Of a stretch of DNA of 64,000 bases, positions 12,101 through 23,507 are shown in pieces (the stretch's first letter is position 1; each line of letters opens with the position of its first letter). The notes under the pieces are model-generated. The model made no database searches, was not told the origin of the DNA, and saw only the letters and a list, made by a program, of their open reading frames with translations. The stretch covers positions 434,001 through 498,000 of the forward strand of contig CAMRHE010000647.1 in the NCBI GenBank assembly GCA_947044405.1, given 5' to 3'. Position numbers and translations under genes: made by a program. Source of the DNA: Leptodactylus fallax. Its lineage: Eukaryota > Chordata > Amphibia > Anura > Leptodactylidae.

Positions 12101-12560
12101 TTTGGTACCACATTAAGCCTTTGGTGCCCTAGCCAATTTTTATTTTATTTTTCATTTACATTTTTTTCATTGTCATCTTTCAAGAGCCAAGAGCTTTTTT
12201 ATTTTTTCACTTGAAATAGCTGTATGAGGACAATTCCACCATAGTTTTTCACGTTTCATTTTTGCATTGTTTATTGTGTGGTAAAAATGACATGTTACCT
12301 TTATTCTATGGATCAATACATTTACAGTTATACAAAATATATACAGTTTTTGTCACGTTTTACTGGTTTTACCAAATAAAAAAAAAACATAATTTTTTTA
12401 TTTTACCATTGAGGGAGCAAGTTTTTTGTGGTATAAACTTTTTTTTAAGGGGAAATGGGAGGCAACAAAAAAAAAAGAAGTTCTACTATTATGTATTTTT
12501 TCTCTACAGTGTTCACAAGTAATGTGATATTTTAACATTTTTTTTAAGTGATAAATGGTA
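12100..12560. repeat. Second copy of the AT-rich dispersed frog repeat
   Basis: It contains TTTGGTGCCCTAGCC, AAGAGCCAAGAGCTTTTTTA and GCTGTATGAGG, then long A/T runs, in the same order as in the repeat at 8270-9600. Boundaries are approximate. Confidence 0.5.
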
Positions 12561-13555
12561 AAGGGTTTTTAAAGCATTTAATATTAGCCTATGGCTCCCT
12601 GCTCTACCATGTGTTTCAGCTGCAGACACTAATTCAGTTGAAAGTGGTGTACCCAAATATGTCTGGTGTTAGTGATGGGAGCAATGTTAAGAAGCCTTTT
12701 ATGTTTAGAATCTTAAATTCCTTAAAATTATTATTATTTTTAATTTTCGATATATTTTAAATACAGCCTTGCATACAAGGATCAGTCTTGATCTGGCAAA
12801 GCCTTCAATTATTACAGAAGACTTATGAAGCCTTTTCACATAATCTATGCTTTTTATATTAAATGAAAGTAGGAAATATACAGTATGCGAAAAAATAGGA
12901 ACAATCCAAAAGAAGGGCGAGGACAATCATAATAAGAGCATGGCGCATTAAAGTCATACATTTTGATAAGTACCATTTATCTTGTATGTCAGGAAGGCAT
13001 TGTAAGCATTTGACATAACAAATATGGTTAATGCAGAGCACACTGGACTAATATGCACACAGAGTATCATTGTAAACTCAGCTATAACTTACAGAATTCA
13101 AATGATTTGCTGTTTTTGCTCTAAGCACTTGAATCGGGAGATAAATCCTTCACTTGTTATGTTCTCATCTTATTTTTTATATTTTCAACTTCTATTATGC
13201 TGCCATATCAGCAATGTGAGAATATATATTTAGATTTTATGACTATTCATTGCACAACTCATATATAGTTTTCATCAATTTAATACATATAAATAACATA
13301 CTTAATCTACAATGTGTTAATAAATCTAAGATAGGATTTTAGAAGGAGCAGATTGGCATAGTCACTGTGCTTCTATGCAAATTTATTCATTACCTATTAA
13401 TGCACATTAAGCTCTTTGTGATTAAGGGAATTACTATAAAGAGCATGTTTTTCGTGGAAGATGTCCATATGCCTGGGGCGCTATAGTCAACTTTGAAGAA
13501 CCTCAACATTAATTCATAGTAGCTGGAGCACAGGGAACAATATAGTTAAGATATC

Positions 13556-14337
13556 TACCGTATTTTTCGGCCTATAAGACGCACTGGACCATAAGACGCA
13601 CCTAGGTTTTAGAGGAAAACAGAAAAAAAATTTTGAAGCAAAAAATGTGGTAAAATATTTAATAACATATGGCAGTTGTAGTTTTGCAACAGCTGCAAGG
13701 CCACATTGACAGGTGGCCCTGTAGCTGTATGGGGATGCATAGGGCATCTTTTTTTGCGGGCCAGGTGTACTTTTTAGTTATACAATTTTGGGGAATGTCT
13801 ATTGCTTTTATCACTTTTTATTCAAATCAGAGGTGATACAGTGAAAAAAAAACGGCAGTTTGGCACTTTTGATTTTTTTTTTTCCGGCTACAATGTTTAC
13901 CCTACGGGAAAAATATTTTTATAAGTTTGTAGAATGGGAATTTTTGGACACAGGGATACCTAATAAGTATGATCGCAGGCATTAGCTCTGGGTTTATGCT
14001 GTACTTTACAGCGGAGACCCGGTAGCTATGGCGACCGCTCTGCAGCAGAGCAGCCGCCATCATCTTTACAGACCTGGCACCTGCCATAATAGCACGATAG
14101 ATGCCGGGATGGCTTCACACCGCCTCTCCTTCAAGACGAGGGCCCACAGCATCACCCCACTCCTGCCGCTACAGGAAGCCCCACAGCAGGAAGCCGGCGG
14201 TGACGGGAGTGGGCTGATACAGCGACCCTGCTCCTCCGCTCCCCCCACACCCACATTTGGACTATAAGACACACCCCCCATTTTCCACCCAAATTTTTGG
14301 GGAAAAAAGTGCGTCTTATAGTCCAAAAAATAGGGTA
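13556..14337. mobile_element. Non-autonomous TIR element (CTATAAGACGCAC family)
   Basis: The left end TACCGTATTTTTCGGCC with CTATAAGACGCAC is mirrored by GTGCGTCTTATAG followed by TCCAAAAAATAGGGTA on the right. A second inverted pair (GACTATAAGACACACC) lies near 14260. This terminal sequence is a well-known dispersed vertebrate MITE type. The interior includes the module TGCGGGCCAGGTGTAC shared with the frog repeats at 8.3 and 12.1 kb. No clear target duplication. A short related fragment lies at 63890-63940. Confidence 0.65.
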
Positions 14338-14953
14338 CTTGTATCTACTAATGCTTTGGAGATACCAAGCCAATATATTAGGGAACTTTATTATATTTCT
14401 TTCTTAAATATAATTTTATACTTTATATTTTCTAGAGAAATACCCAGCATTGTCTGGATATAAAGTATGGGTGTAAAAGATCTCACTGAAGTCAGGAAGA
14501 TCACTTGGCAGCTACCACCCCTTATCAGCAGTTATGACTGAGAACTTTAATATGTGCCCAAAAAGCATACGATGCAGTGGGGGATGATTTATGTCAAGTG
14601 GTTTAAAAGTATAATGAAGCAGATGTCCATAACACCTATCTGTCATCTGTCCAAGGCCCTTTTGAAAATGAAAGTACTAATGTGATTGTGGTTGACCTGC
14701 TACTGGCAGATAAAAAGGTAAAAAATACCCAGCACTGCCCTGGTATAAAGTGTGGGTCCATAGAATCCCACTAAAGTCACTAGGGTCAGGAAGTTCACCT
14801 AGCAGCTGCTGATCCTCTTTAAGAGCTATGTTGGAAAACTTTAATATGTGCCCAAAAAGCATAAGATGCAATGGAAGATGATTTATCTAAAGAGATGGAA
14901 AACAAGAATGAGGCAGTTGCCAACAGCAATCAATCCAAAGCCAGCTGTTATCT

Positions 14954-16101
14954 CATACCTCCCAACTTTCAAAGGACAGAAAAAGGGACAAAATATGCGT
15001 CACGCTATGTGCACCGTGGCAAATTTAGCTCCACCCACTTCTATGTTGACTCCGCCCATTCTAATCTATTTTTCCATGTGCCCCACACACAGTATAATGC
15101 TCCTACAGTCACCCTAACATTATATGCCCCCACATTATAATGTTCCCCTCCAATTGCCCCACAGTATTAAGTCCCTCTCCTCGTGCTCCAGTTTAAACTG
15201 GCGGAAACTAGAGGGGGACATTAAACTAGGGCAGCTGGAAGGTGACATTAAACTATGGGGCAGCTGGAGGGTGACATTAAACAGTGGGGGTAGTTGGAAG
15301 GGGACATTAAGCTGGGGGCAACTAGAGGCAGACATGTCCCTCTCCAGCTACCCCCCATGGTTTAATGTCCTTCCTCCTTCAGTTGCCCCCAGTTTAATGT
15401 CACCCTCCATCTGCCCCTCAGTTTAATGTCCCCCCTCCATCTGCCACCAGTTTAATGTCCCCCTTTATCTGCCACCATCTTAATGTCCCCCTTCATCTGA
15501 CACCATCTTATTGCCCCCCTTCATCTGCCACCATCTTAATGCCCCCCTTCATCTACCACCAATTTAATGTCCCCCTTCATCTGTCACCAGCTTAATGCCC
15601 CCTTCATCTGCCCCCAGTTTAATGTCCCCCTTTATCTGCCACCAATTTAATGTCCCCCTTCATCTGTCACCAGCTTAATGCCCCCCTTCATCTGCCCCCA
15701 GTTTAATTGCCCCCTCCATCTACCACCAATTTAATGTCCCCCTTTATCTGCCACCAGCTTAATGTCCCCCTTTATTTGCCACCAGTTTAATTGCCCCTTC
15801 ATCTGCCTTCAGTTTAATTGCCCGTTCATCTGCCCCAGTTTAATTGCCCCCTTCCTCTGCCTTCAGTTTAACTGCCCCCTACATCTGCCTTCAGTTTAAC
15901 TGTCCCCTACATCTGCCCCCAGTTCCTCCCTCTTGCTCACAGATGCTGTCTCTTCTCTACCATTTAGCCTTTACCCTACCCTAATAAAGTTTGTTAACAG
16001 CAAAACACTTCAGGGGCATAGCGGAACAAACTGTAAGCTATGCGGGACAGCAGTGTAAAATCGGGACTGTCCCGCCAGATGCGGGACGGTTGGGAGCTAT
16101 G
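14954..16101. mobile_element. Non-autonomous hAT-like element with internal minisatellite
   Basis: The termini CATACCTCCCAAC and GTTGGGAGCTATG form inverted repeats of a type abundant in frogs. The interior near the right end has CGGGACTGTCCCGCC and GATGCGGGACGG. The flanks TGTTATCT (14946-14953) and GGTCATCT (16101 region) match at 6 of 8 positions, consistent with an old 8-bp hAT target duplication. It is inserted into the modular repeat at 14430-16930. Most of the interior is a minisatellite. Confidence 0.65.
15120..15935. repeat. Minisatellite of about 30 bp with an inverted block
   Basis: The unit reads approximately CATCTGCCACCAGTTTAATG followed by TCCCCCTT, repeated more than 20 times. 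Between about 15190 and 15335 the unit appears on the other strand (AGCTGGAGGGTGACATTAAA), with the switch back near 15340 (GCAGACATGTCCCTCTCC). ORFs predicted in this tract follow the repeat and are not genes. Confidence 0.85.
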
Positions 16102-16930
16102 GTCATCTATCCAAGGCCTTTTTGAAACTGAAAGTATTAATTTGATTGGTTGGTATAGGCATCCACTCCGGTGTACCTTCTGATGTAGTATTATGTAGTA
16201 AAGTGCACGACCTGCTACTTGAAGTTAAAAAGGTAAAAAATAAAAACTGGCAATTCTGGAAGATGAAGACTGATTTTCCAATGGTGTAATACAGGCCATG
16301 TTTGTGGTGATAAGTATACATGTGATAATGGCTGATAACAGAGAACAATATTGAGTCAGTAATATGTCCCATCCACTTCATGTGGACCCTGTAGGTCTGC
16401 CTCAGATCTGAGTGTGTTAACTGTGTAGCCTGGTGTGCTTCATCACAGCTAACGCAACCTTTGCTTCCTAAATGGAGCCCTAGCCCTAACCCGCCTGGTT
16501 GAGCGTGGACACCCACACCAAATACTTACAGTCACAGCAGGGTGTGTAGACACAGGGGGTGCCCAAGCAGAGGTCCTTCTGGAGTATAGTGTTTAGCTGC
16601 TACCAATCCTCTGATATTGGGGTATGTCGGTGATGCTATTAAAAATGAAGGGCCTGTAAGCTTCTATTGGCTAATATGGTCATGTGATGTGATATGGAGC
16701 AAGGTCCTTGATGTGGAAGCCAGTGGTGCTATATTTGCTTCTGTGAATATGTGAAGATACTGAAAACCTCTGATAATGATGTATGTCAGTGAAGCTAAGA
16801 AGATATTTGCTGTGATAATAGCAACAGAGAGCAAGTGCTGTAATCCTGTGATAATGGTGTAAGTTAGTGAAGCTAAGAATGAAGGACCTACAAACTTCTG
16901 TTGGCTAATACAGGTCATGTTATTGATCGA

Positions 16931-17870
16931 TTAAGGAAAGTTGTGGGGGATTTGTTTGAGTTCCATATGATCTAAAATGGTATTCTCTATACTGAACCTC
17001 ATGAGCCATATCTTCATTGGGCCTTGTCATTGTGTAAGTACTTTGACTTGTCGAGATATTCTCTGGTTCTCTGCAGGACCATAATAAACGATCCATAAAA
17101 AGGTTTTAGACAAATTAGATTAATCATTACAGTAATGTTTTGCCATAAGCATCACAACAAAAAATTTTTTTAGCTTTGAAGTAAGTGAAGCTTATGGTAA
17201 ATGCTTGGGATGCAAGGAGAAATAATAAAAAAAAAATAACAATGTAATGAAGGCTTGTAGCTGCTTAATAAAATTCCCGTGTTCTCAATGTGCGTTTATC
17301 CCTCTCTATATCCATCAATCTCTTTGGCGTTTTCTCATTTTGCCATTTAATGATTGATTGCACACCTGAGAAGTCTATGAAATCCAGCAGGAAAAAATGA
17401 AGGGGATCACTCACAAATAGGGACTGCTAATATTATGGATTCTCTGGGGGATTCTTTTTTGAGAAAGCATATGAATTAGATGGTGTGAGTATAGAGAAAT
17501 GGCCTTCTTAACATTCTACAAATAATCACAAATATGCTCTCTTAGAATCTGAAAGAGTGATGTTACATCATTTAAATTCCTCTGACAACCTAGGCACCCC
17601 ACATAGGTATGATGCATACTAGTAATGTACAGTATAATAACATATCTATATCATTTATTAAAATCCCCTCCCCCTTCCCCTTATTAAAGATTAGTTAGGA
17701 TCTGTTCACATTCGCCTACAGATTGCAGGTATAAATCAGAAGTATACTTACGTCATTTGCTAATATATAGCCATAATGTGGCATTCGTCAACCATTCACT
17801 GTTCTTTAATATACAGTAAAAGAAAAGGAGTAAAAGCTCATACCGTCTTGACGGACACTCTTTTGGACTC
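16931..17870. other. No gene seen; partly possibly conserved intronic sequence
   Basis: No coding or element structure was supported. The stretch 17280-17420 has balanced composition and homeodomain-like ATTAATGA/TGATTGATTG cores and does not resemble the repeats around it, but conservation cannot be judged without alignment. Confidence 0.3.
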
Positions 17871-17879
17871 TGTTGAACC

Positions 17880-18299
17880 TATGCCCCATAGAAGCCCCTG
17901 CACACAGTATAATGTCACATAGTGGCCCCTCCACACAGTATAACGTCACATAATGACCCCTCCACACAGTACTATGTCCAATAGTGGCCCCTTCACACAT
18001 TATTATGTCCCATTATGCAAAAATTTCGGGTTTGGCAGAACCCCAAAATTTTTTGGGTACACCACCCACAAACTATTATTATACTCTTGGGGCCTTTTCG
18101 GACCCCAGACTATAATGATCGGACACCCAGGGGAAGCTCCAGCGCGACTCCCTGCTGTTTTCGTCCCTCTTAAATGACGTCACAGATGTGAGTTACGCCG
18201 GCCTGACCCACGTGACATCTGTGATGTCACTACAAAGGCCCAGAGACAGCATGGCCCCCGAGTATAATGATAGCACTATTTGTTGGGGTTCGCCATCAT
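17880..18299. mobile_element. 3' half of a hAT MITE (GGTTCGCCATCA end)
   Basis: It starts within a minisatellite whose unit contains CACACAGTATAATGTC and CATAGTGGCCCCT (three to four copies, 17895-18015). It continues through the hairpin module TATTATACTCTTGGGGCC ... GGACCCCAGACTATAATGAT (18075-18120) and ends GGGGTTCGCCATCA. That end is the reverse complement of the start of the element at 18702. The matching left end is absent. Confidence 0.6.
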
Positions 18300-18463
18300 G
18301 TACAGAAAATGAAAAAAAAAATTTGCAATCAGAAAATAAAAACAGATTAGAAAAAAGTGATACATTTCACTATCTGGTTTTAATAAACAAATTAAAAATG
18401 GTCATAAATTCCATATGCCTGAACAAGGTATGGTCCATAAAAAATGTCTTGCTTTGTTTGATG

Positions 18464-18660
18464 TGAAAAACCTAGATGGACCACACTGTTTTAGTCCCCA
18501 CTAAATACCCACAGACCTTACTAGTCTATGTTTTCCTTTGAAATTCACCTTGTACTTTAAAGTTTTTGTGCTTTACCATTACTCTTTGAAATGCAGAAAC
18601 TAATCACTTATATTTCTAGGTGTATTTGTGGTAGTTATTAAAGGGGATAGGGGATCTGAA
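18464..18660. repeat. Unclassified dispersed repeat R, copy 1
   Basis: It contains CCCCACTAAATACCCACAGA, CTTACTAGTCTATG, then TTTTTGTGCTTTACCATTAC, CTTTGAAATGCAGAAA and TTTCTAGGTGTATTTGTGG. These segments recur at 19700-20000 and 25975-26335. I do not recognise the family. Confidence 0.55.
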
Positions 18661-18701
18661 GGTACTTGATACTGATGACCAATCGATAGGATAGGCCAGT
18701 G

Positions 18702-19130
18702 ATGGCGAACCTTTTAGAGACTGAGTGCCCAAACTGAAACCCAAAACCCACTAATTTATCACAAAGTGCCAACACGGCAATTTAACCTTAATACTGTGCA
18801 GATCCACAATTGCGGACAATTATGGGCCCGCAAAATACAGTCGTGTGAATGGGGCTTTAGAGAGCTTTCAATGATACAAAACAACTTTGTACTGAAAGGT
18901 AATAGTTTGCATTTGGCATAATTTTGAACAATTAGTGTTCACTATTTACATAGCACAAGATCTGTTTTATAGTGACCGCGCAATGTTATTACAGCCTGTA
19001 CTAATATCACATGTCTGCTATAAAACAGATACTGTTTGATATAAATAATGAGGGGCCCCCACACAGTCCAGTCTGCTCCACAGTGGCCCCTACACAGTAC
19101 AATCTGCTTCAAAGTGGCCTCCACCTCTGG
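18702..19130. mobile_element. 5' half of a hAT MITE (CAGTGATGGCGAACC end)
   Basis: It begins CAGTGATGGCGAACC and then AGTGCCCAAACTG, AACCCACTAATTTATC and AAAGTGCCAACACGGC, which are the start of a widespread vertebrate hAT (Charlie-type) non-autonomous family. It ends in two to three copies of a CCACACAGT / AGTGGCCCC minisatellite unit (19050-19120). The complementary right end is missing here, whereas a right end lies upstream at 18285-18299. Confidence 0.65.
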
Positions 19131-19466
19131 CGCGCGTCAGATCGGTCAGAGTCCGACACCCAGATTCCATGCAGAACATCGCTTTAGACCACTTGAAGCC
19201 ATGGTATATGGCCTGAAGCAGCACTGTTTCTATTCAAGTGAATGGGAGAAAGGTGCAGTTCAAGATGCCACTGCTACACTGCAGAGACCATAAGTTGTAT
19301 ACAGTGTATAGAGCTCTGTACACTGTAGTGGTGGTGTCTCACTTGAATATGAGCAAGGCTTATTCCAGCCATATACCTATATGGTTTCTGGCATCCAAAA
19401 CAGATGTACACGCAGGGTCCAGGTGTCGGATTCCTATTATCTTCAGATCCTGGACAACCACTATAA

Positions 19467-19695
19467 GGCTAAGGCCCCACGTAGCGGGCCGTAGCAAAAA
19501 AAAGTGCTGTGGGAAAAACCATGGCAGCAACGCATTGCAGTTTTTCCCGCAGCATTTTTCACAGAAAGTCCGTAAAAGCTTCCTCTGCGCGTATTTTCCC
19601 GCAATGTGTGGATTCGCTAGGAAACCAATGCAGACTTTCTTTGAAAAGTGGTGTGGAAAAAACCGCAATACGGGACGCTACGTGGGGCCTTAGCC
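19467..19695. mobile_element. MITE with perfect 20-bp inverted repeats
   Basis: GGCTAAGGCCCCACGTAGCG at 19467-19486 is exactly complementary to 19676-19695. The 229-bp interior contains CCCGCAGCATTTTT and GCGTATTTTCCCGC. A lone end of the same family lies at 20673-20692. The element interrupts repeat R copy 2. The superfamily is not certain. Confidence 0.8.
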
Positions 19696-19699
19696 TAAA

Positions 19700-20000
19700 A
19701 AGAAGTCAGTGACTCTACAGGGAAGGGTGTGGCCAGCCATACATTCTCTTCGCTATAATCCCAGATTATGTTCTAGTAACTGCCATTAGATGGTCCATAA
19801 GCCTCTGCAGAAAACACAGGTAATGATTTTTTGCTTACCTGTTTCATTTTCTGCTTGGGAACAGCTGAAGAGGCATGATTTAGTCAGTGGGGTGGGGTTT
19901 TACAATTTGCATTGTTCCATGTGGAAAACCTTAGTAGGCCACACAGCTATGGCCTCATCCCCACTAAATACCCACACTCCTTACTAGTCTTTGTTGTTCT
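19700..20000. repeat. Unclassified dispersed repeat R, copy 2
   Basis: Contains GTCAGTGACTCTACAGGG, GATTATGTTCTAGTAACTG, GCTTACCTGTTTCATTTTCT, GGCATGATTTAGTCAG and CCACTAAATACCCACAC, in the same order as copy 3 at 25975-26335. Confidence 0.55.
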
Positions 20001-20821
20001 ACAATCTTGATCATTAATATTTACCTGTACTTTTTTCCTGACATCTTCATTAAAATTGTATTTAAGAAGGTGAATTCACTTCAGGGCGCCATACAAAATT
20101 ATCCAGAATGTTTTATCTTAAAAATTATTGGACATCTTTTATATTATATTATTATTATTATTTTTGAAATTTCTGTGTATAAGTCATATTTTGCCCCAGA
20201 ATAGTAATGTACTGTGAGTGATCACAGCTAGTATGCCAACCAGGCTGTTCACGGTGCTATGTCTTTGTTGACCAGCTGTTTTTGTTTTGATGAAAATTCA
20301 AATTTCATCTTCATTTAGACATAACATAATAGTATGCTATGTCCTACTTACTTTAGTGACTTCCAGTACAGTATGCAGTATATGGAGGAGCATACTGGAA
20401 ATATTTAGGGTTCTCATATTCAAGTAATACACAAGTCCAAAAACAAGATAATTAAAAAGAATGCATAAGATACCAACAGTTGAATATGTGTAAAATAACA
20501 AATAGTCAATATATACTCATAACAGCTTTGTTGACAGAAGTTAATATGTAAGAGACAAGTATCTAATTTTAAGGAATACATCAAGCATAATTTATATGCT
20601 GTGTTGTGCCTAGTGCAAATCCTGTAGGTCAGTGAAAGTCTTAAAGGGGTTTTCCCGCAAAAAAATTGAGGCTAAGGCCCCACGTAGCGTGCTGCATTAT
20701 GAAGGTAGCCCTATTGCCTATAACTAATAGATATTATTGCAGCATCCCAGAGGCTGCTGCTTTTTATTGTTTGTCTTTTGTGCCTCTGGGATTGTGTTGG
20801 TATGTTCTGTTCTGAGTTAAA

Positions 20822-21695
20822 TGTGATTGTTATGCAGCTATCCTCTGTATTTTCCCCCCTACATTGTTCAAATCTTGCCTTGGTTCAGCCCTGGCCTATC
20901 ACAGGCCACTGGGCGGGGTTGTAGAGAGATCTAGTCTCCCTGGCGACGGTTGGTCTTCAGTCAAGTGTGTGCAATTAGCTGGAGAAGGTGTGCAGAATTT
21001 CCCTGCCACCAATTTCTGGACTGAGGCCTATCAGTCACCTTCACAGCCCCAGGAGGGATATCATCCAGAGACAGCCCTGAGCAAGGGAGAGAAGCTGTCT
21101 AAGCTGCTGGACATTTTTGGTGCCGTGCTATAGGAGGAGCAGGAGAGGACCCTGACAGGAGTTCCACGTTCGGGCCTAGTCATCAGGTAACCAGATCCCT
21201 GTCAGGACTCCCTGTGATTCTATCCCCAGTATACCTGTCTGGAAGTGGCATGAGAGGAGGAGTAGTGGTGGACTATTTTGTGGAGCCTGTAACATTCCTG
21301 GGCGCCCTCCTAAAACCAAGGCTGGGGGGAATTGGACATTGTACTACTACCCCCATTCAGAAGCTGCCCTTACCTGTTTCCAGTTATTTCAATAAAAACT
21401 GTTTCCTGGTTCAACTGTTACCACTGGCTGCCTGAGTTGTGCCTGCTATAACATCAGGGCCCTTCCGACTTCCATCACACCGGCTCAGAGAGGAGAGGTC
21501 CCCTCTCCAACTGGAAGTGCCCCGGTGGAAAGAACTACTAACACCACCATCTGGTAGTGCTGCAGGACCCCCCTTGGCTTTGTCCGGCCCAGGAGTGAGG
21601 CTGGAGTGGTTGGTGAGTGTGCTCGGCCCAGTAGGTGGCACATCCTCAGCTACTACAACTCTCATCCTACGGTCTCCTCCATCTGGGTTGTGGCA
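20822..21695 (+). repeat. 5' LTR of the LTR retroelement
   Basis: 874 bp with TG...CA ends. It contains a polyadenylation signal-like AATAAAA near 21392-21398 (TTTCAATAAAAACTG), matched in the right LTR near 22976. The downstream border is fixed by where similarity to the right LTR stops (GGCA / AGCA). Confidence 0.7.
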
Positions 21696-22410
21696 AGTCG
21701 TTTTTGGCGTAGTCGGCAGGATCAAGACTCCCGTGTCCTATAACATCTACAGACTACAGTGTCAAGATCCTATAACACCATATCTACATTGGGTGAGCTG
21801 AAAACCGTTATTGGCTGTATTGAGAGGCTCTGCCTTGTGGATTTACTGTGGACTCTGTTATATTGTGCCTGGAACTGTTTGTTGCTACCTGCCTGGATTA
21901 TAATTGCAAAGACTGGTGCACTGTTGCCAAGTTAAGCCACTTTATTGAAAGCCAGGGGACTGTCAGCCATTGTCTGGACTGTGTATTGTGTTGCGACATC
22001 ACCGTTGCACATGAGCCCAGCATGTAAGGGGTTAACTCCAGCCTCAGACCGGAGCTGCATAATTTGAAATTCTACAGCTCCGCAGAGGTTAATCGCCAGC
22101 TCGCCAAACCAGCGCTCGGGCGGGAAAGGCCTGCGTCACGGTTGCCTCAGTCAAGCTCCTTCTACCTTTCAAAAGGGACGAATCAGCAGCCGCTGAAGTC
22201 AGCGGGACAGTCCCTCCTACATGACAGCGCCAGTGGAGCCTCATGGGTGCCACCATCTTGGGTGAGTCTCATCCACATCCTGTCCTATGCGTAGTAGCAC
22301 CGCCCACCAGCATCTGTGACAGCTTTGGTGCCTGGAAATTTCCAGAGAGTCCACGCAGTGAGAGACTGCATTGTCTGCAAGTAGAGTCACGTTATCCTGC
22401 TGCAAGATGT

Positions 22411-22772
22411 CACGTCCCCCACCAGTTCAGGGTATTAACCAGGACCCTGCAGCCTGGGTTTGGGGAGAAGAGTTGGAAGCTGAGGAGGCATTGGAAGAGA
22501 TTCCAGTAGCTGCAGTGCTAGCTACTACCGAGACTCCGGCTGGAGCCCCCGGAACACCTGTTGCTGTTCAGCCACCTGTTGTTTGTGCTCAAAGGCCTGC
22601 TACTATTGCCGGGCGCCAACAGTTGAAAGTGGAGGAAGAGAAGACGTATTCCCGTAGACGGGCTGGTCTGGAACCACCTGTAGAGGTCGAGGTGCCTGAC
22701 CGGAGGAGAGGTACTGTTATGGACTTTGACCGACATAATGGAGTTTCACGTTCGGGCCTAGTCATCAGGTAA
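22411..22772 (+). pseudogene. Gag-like ORF fragment of the LTR retroelement
   Basis: A possible start is MSRPPPVQGINQDPAAWVWG at 22410-22412. The reading is rich in Pro, Val, Ala and Glu (ETPAGAPGTPVAVQPPVV) and ends by running into the deleted 3' LTR (GVSRSGLVIR), so its true C-terminus is lost. No zinc knuckle or protease is present. Calling it gag rests on position between leader and LTR, plus composition; I do not recognise the sequence itself. Confidence 0.45.
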
Positions 22773-23280
22773 CCAGATCCCTGTCAGAACTCCCTGTGGC
22801 TCCATCCCCAGTATACCTGGCTGGGAGAGGCATGAGAGAAGGAGTGGTGGTGGTGGACTATATCACAGAGCCTGTAACATCCCTGGGCATCCTCCTAGAA
22901 CCAAGGCTGGGGGTAATTGGACATTGTACTACTACCCCCATTCAGAAGCTGCCGTTACCTGTTTCCAGTTGTTTCAATAAAAACCGTTTCCTTGTTCAAC
23001 TGTTACCACTGGCTGCCTGAGTAGTGCCTACTATAACATCAGGGCCCTTCTGACTTCCATTACACCGGCTCAGAGAGGAGAGGTCCCCTCTCCAACTGGA
23101 AGTGCCCCGGGAGAAAGAACTACTACCACCACCATCCAGTAGTGCTGCAGGACCCCCCTTGACTTTGTCCGGCCCAGGAGTGAGACTGGAGTGTTTGGTG
23201 AGTGTGCTCGGCCTAGTAGGTGGCACATCCTCAGCTACTACAACTCCCATCCTCTAGTCTCCTCCATCTGGGTTGCAGCA
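22744..23280 (+). repeat. Truncated 3' LTR
   Basis: Matches the last 536 bp of the 5' LTR with scattered substitutions and ends at the TTAAA target duplication. The breakpoint with the gag-like ORF has the short shared text GGAGTT, consistent with a microhomology deletion. Confidence 0.7.
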
Positions 23281-23507
23281 TTAAATTTATTGGACCTGAT
23301 TGTGTAAACATAGACAGGCAGTCTGAAAGTACGCTACATTTATTCCTATGGCACCATGCTGATGCTGGATGTTAAATGTAACTTTTTTTAGACTATCTAG
23401 TTTAAGTTGATACCACCTTATAGTTGGCTTAGTTTGAGCCAGAATTTTAAGACACAATCTTAATCTTGGCACATTTAGGCCATGCCCCTTTTTTTTTACA
23501 TCATATC

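Larger units (their letters stand above)
14430..16930. repeat. Dispersed repeat built of tandem modules, interrupted by a hAT element
   Basis: A module of about 285 bp (AGCATTGTCTGGATATAAAG ... AATATGTGCCCAAAAAGCAT) occurs at about 14445-14725 and again at 14728-14950. After the hAT insertion at 14954-16101, the sequence resumes with CATCTATCCAAGGCC and AGTTAAAAAGGTAAAAAAT, also part of that module. From 16600 to 16930 a second kind of module repeats (GAAGGACCTACAAACTTCTG, GGCTAATACAGGTCATG). The latter matches text in the repeat at 44018-45525, so both loci belong to one family. The class is unknown. Confidence 0.55.
20822..23280 (+). mobile_element. LTR retroelement (2.46 kb) with 5-bp target duplication, internally deleted
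   Basis: The two ends are TGTGATTGTTATGC at 20822 and GGGTTGCAGCA at 23280, flanked by TTAAA at 20817-20821 and 23281-23285. A 536-bp segment is repeated at 21160-21695 and 22744-23279, each starting GGAGTT(C/T)CACGTTCGGGCC and ending with GTTG..GCA. After the left copy comes TTTTTGGCGTAGTCGGCAGG, placed like a leader with a primer binding site. The right LTR lacks roughly its first 340 bp and joins directly to a gag-like ORF, so pol and the 5' part of the 3' LTR were lost in one deletion. Likely a gypsy (Ty3)-type element, but no pol remains to confirm this. Confidence 0.75.

Noticed and set aside
15120..15930. CRISPR-like regular spacing of a 30-bp unit
   Set aside because: The units are contiguous with no unique spacers, and the context is a vertebrate hAT element; it is a minisatellite.
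18410..18440. Upstream SRRM3 exon ending GAACAAG|GTATGG
   Set aside because: The preceding bases have stops in the needed frame and no cwf21 first-half text (HERKRRVE-type), so the donor-like site is chance.
19238..19693. 151-codon ORF on the plus strand
   Set aside because: It runs across the border of a hAT-derived stretch and through a MITE with perfect inverted repeats, so it is a chance reading frame.
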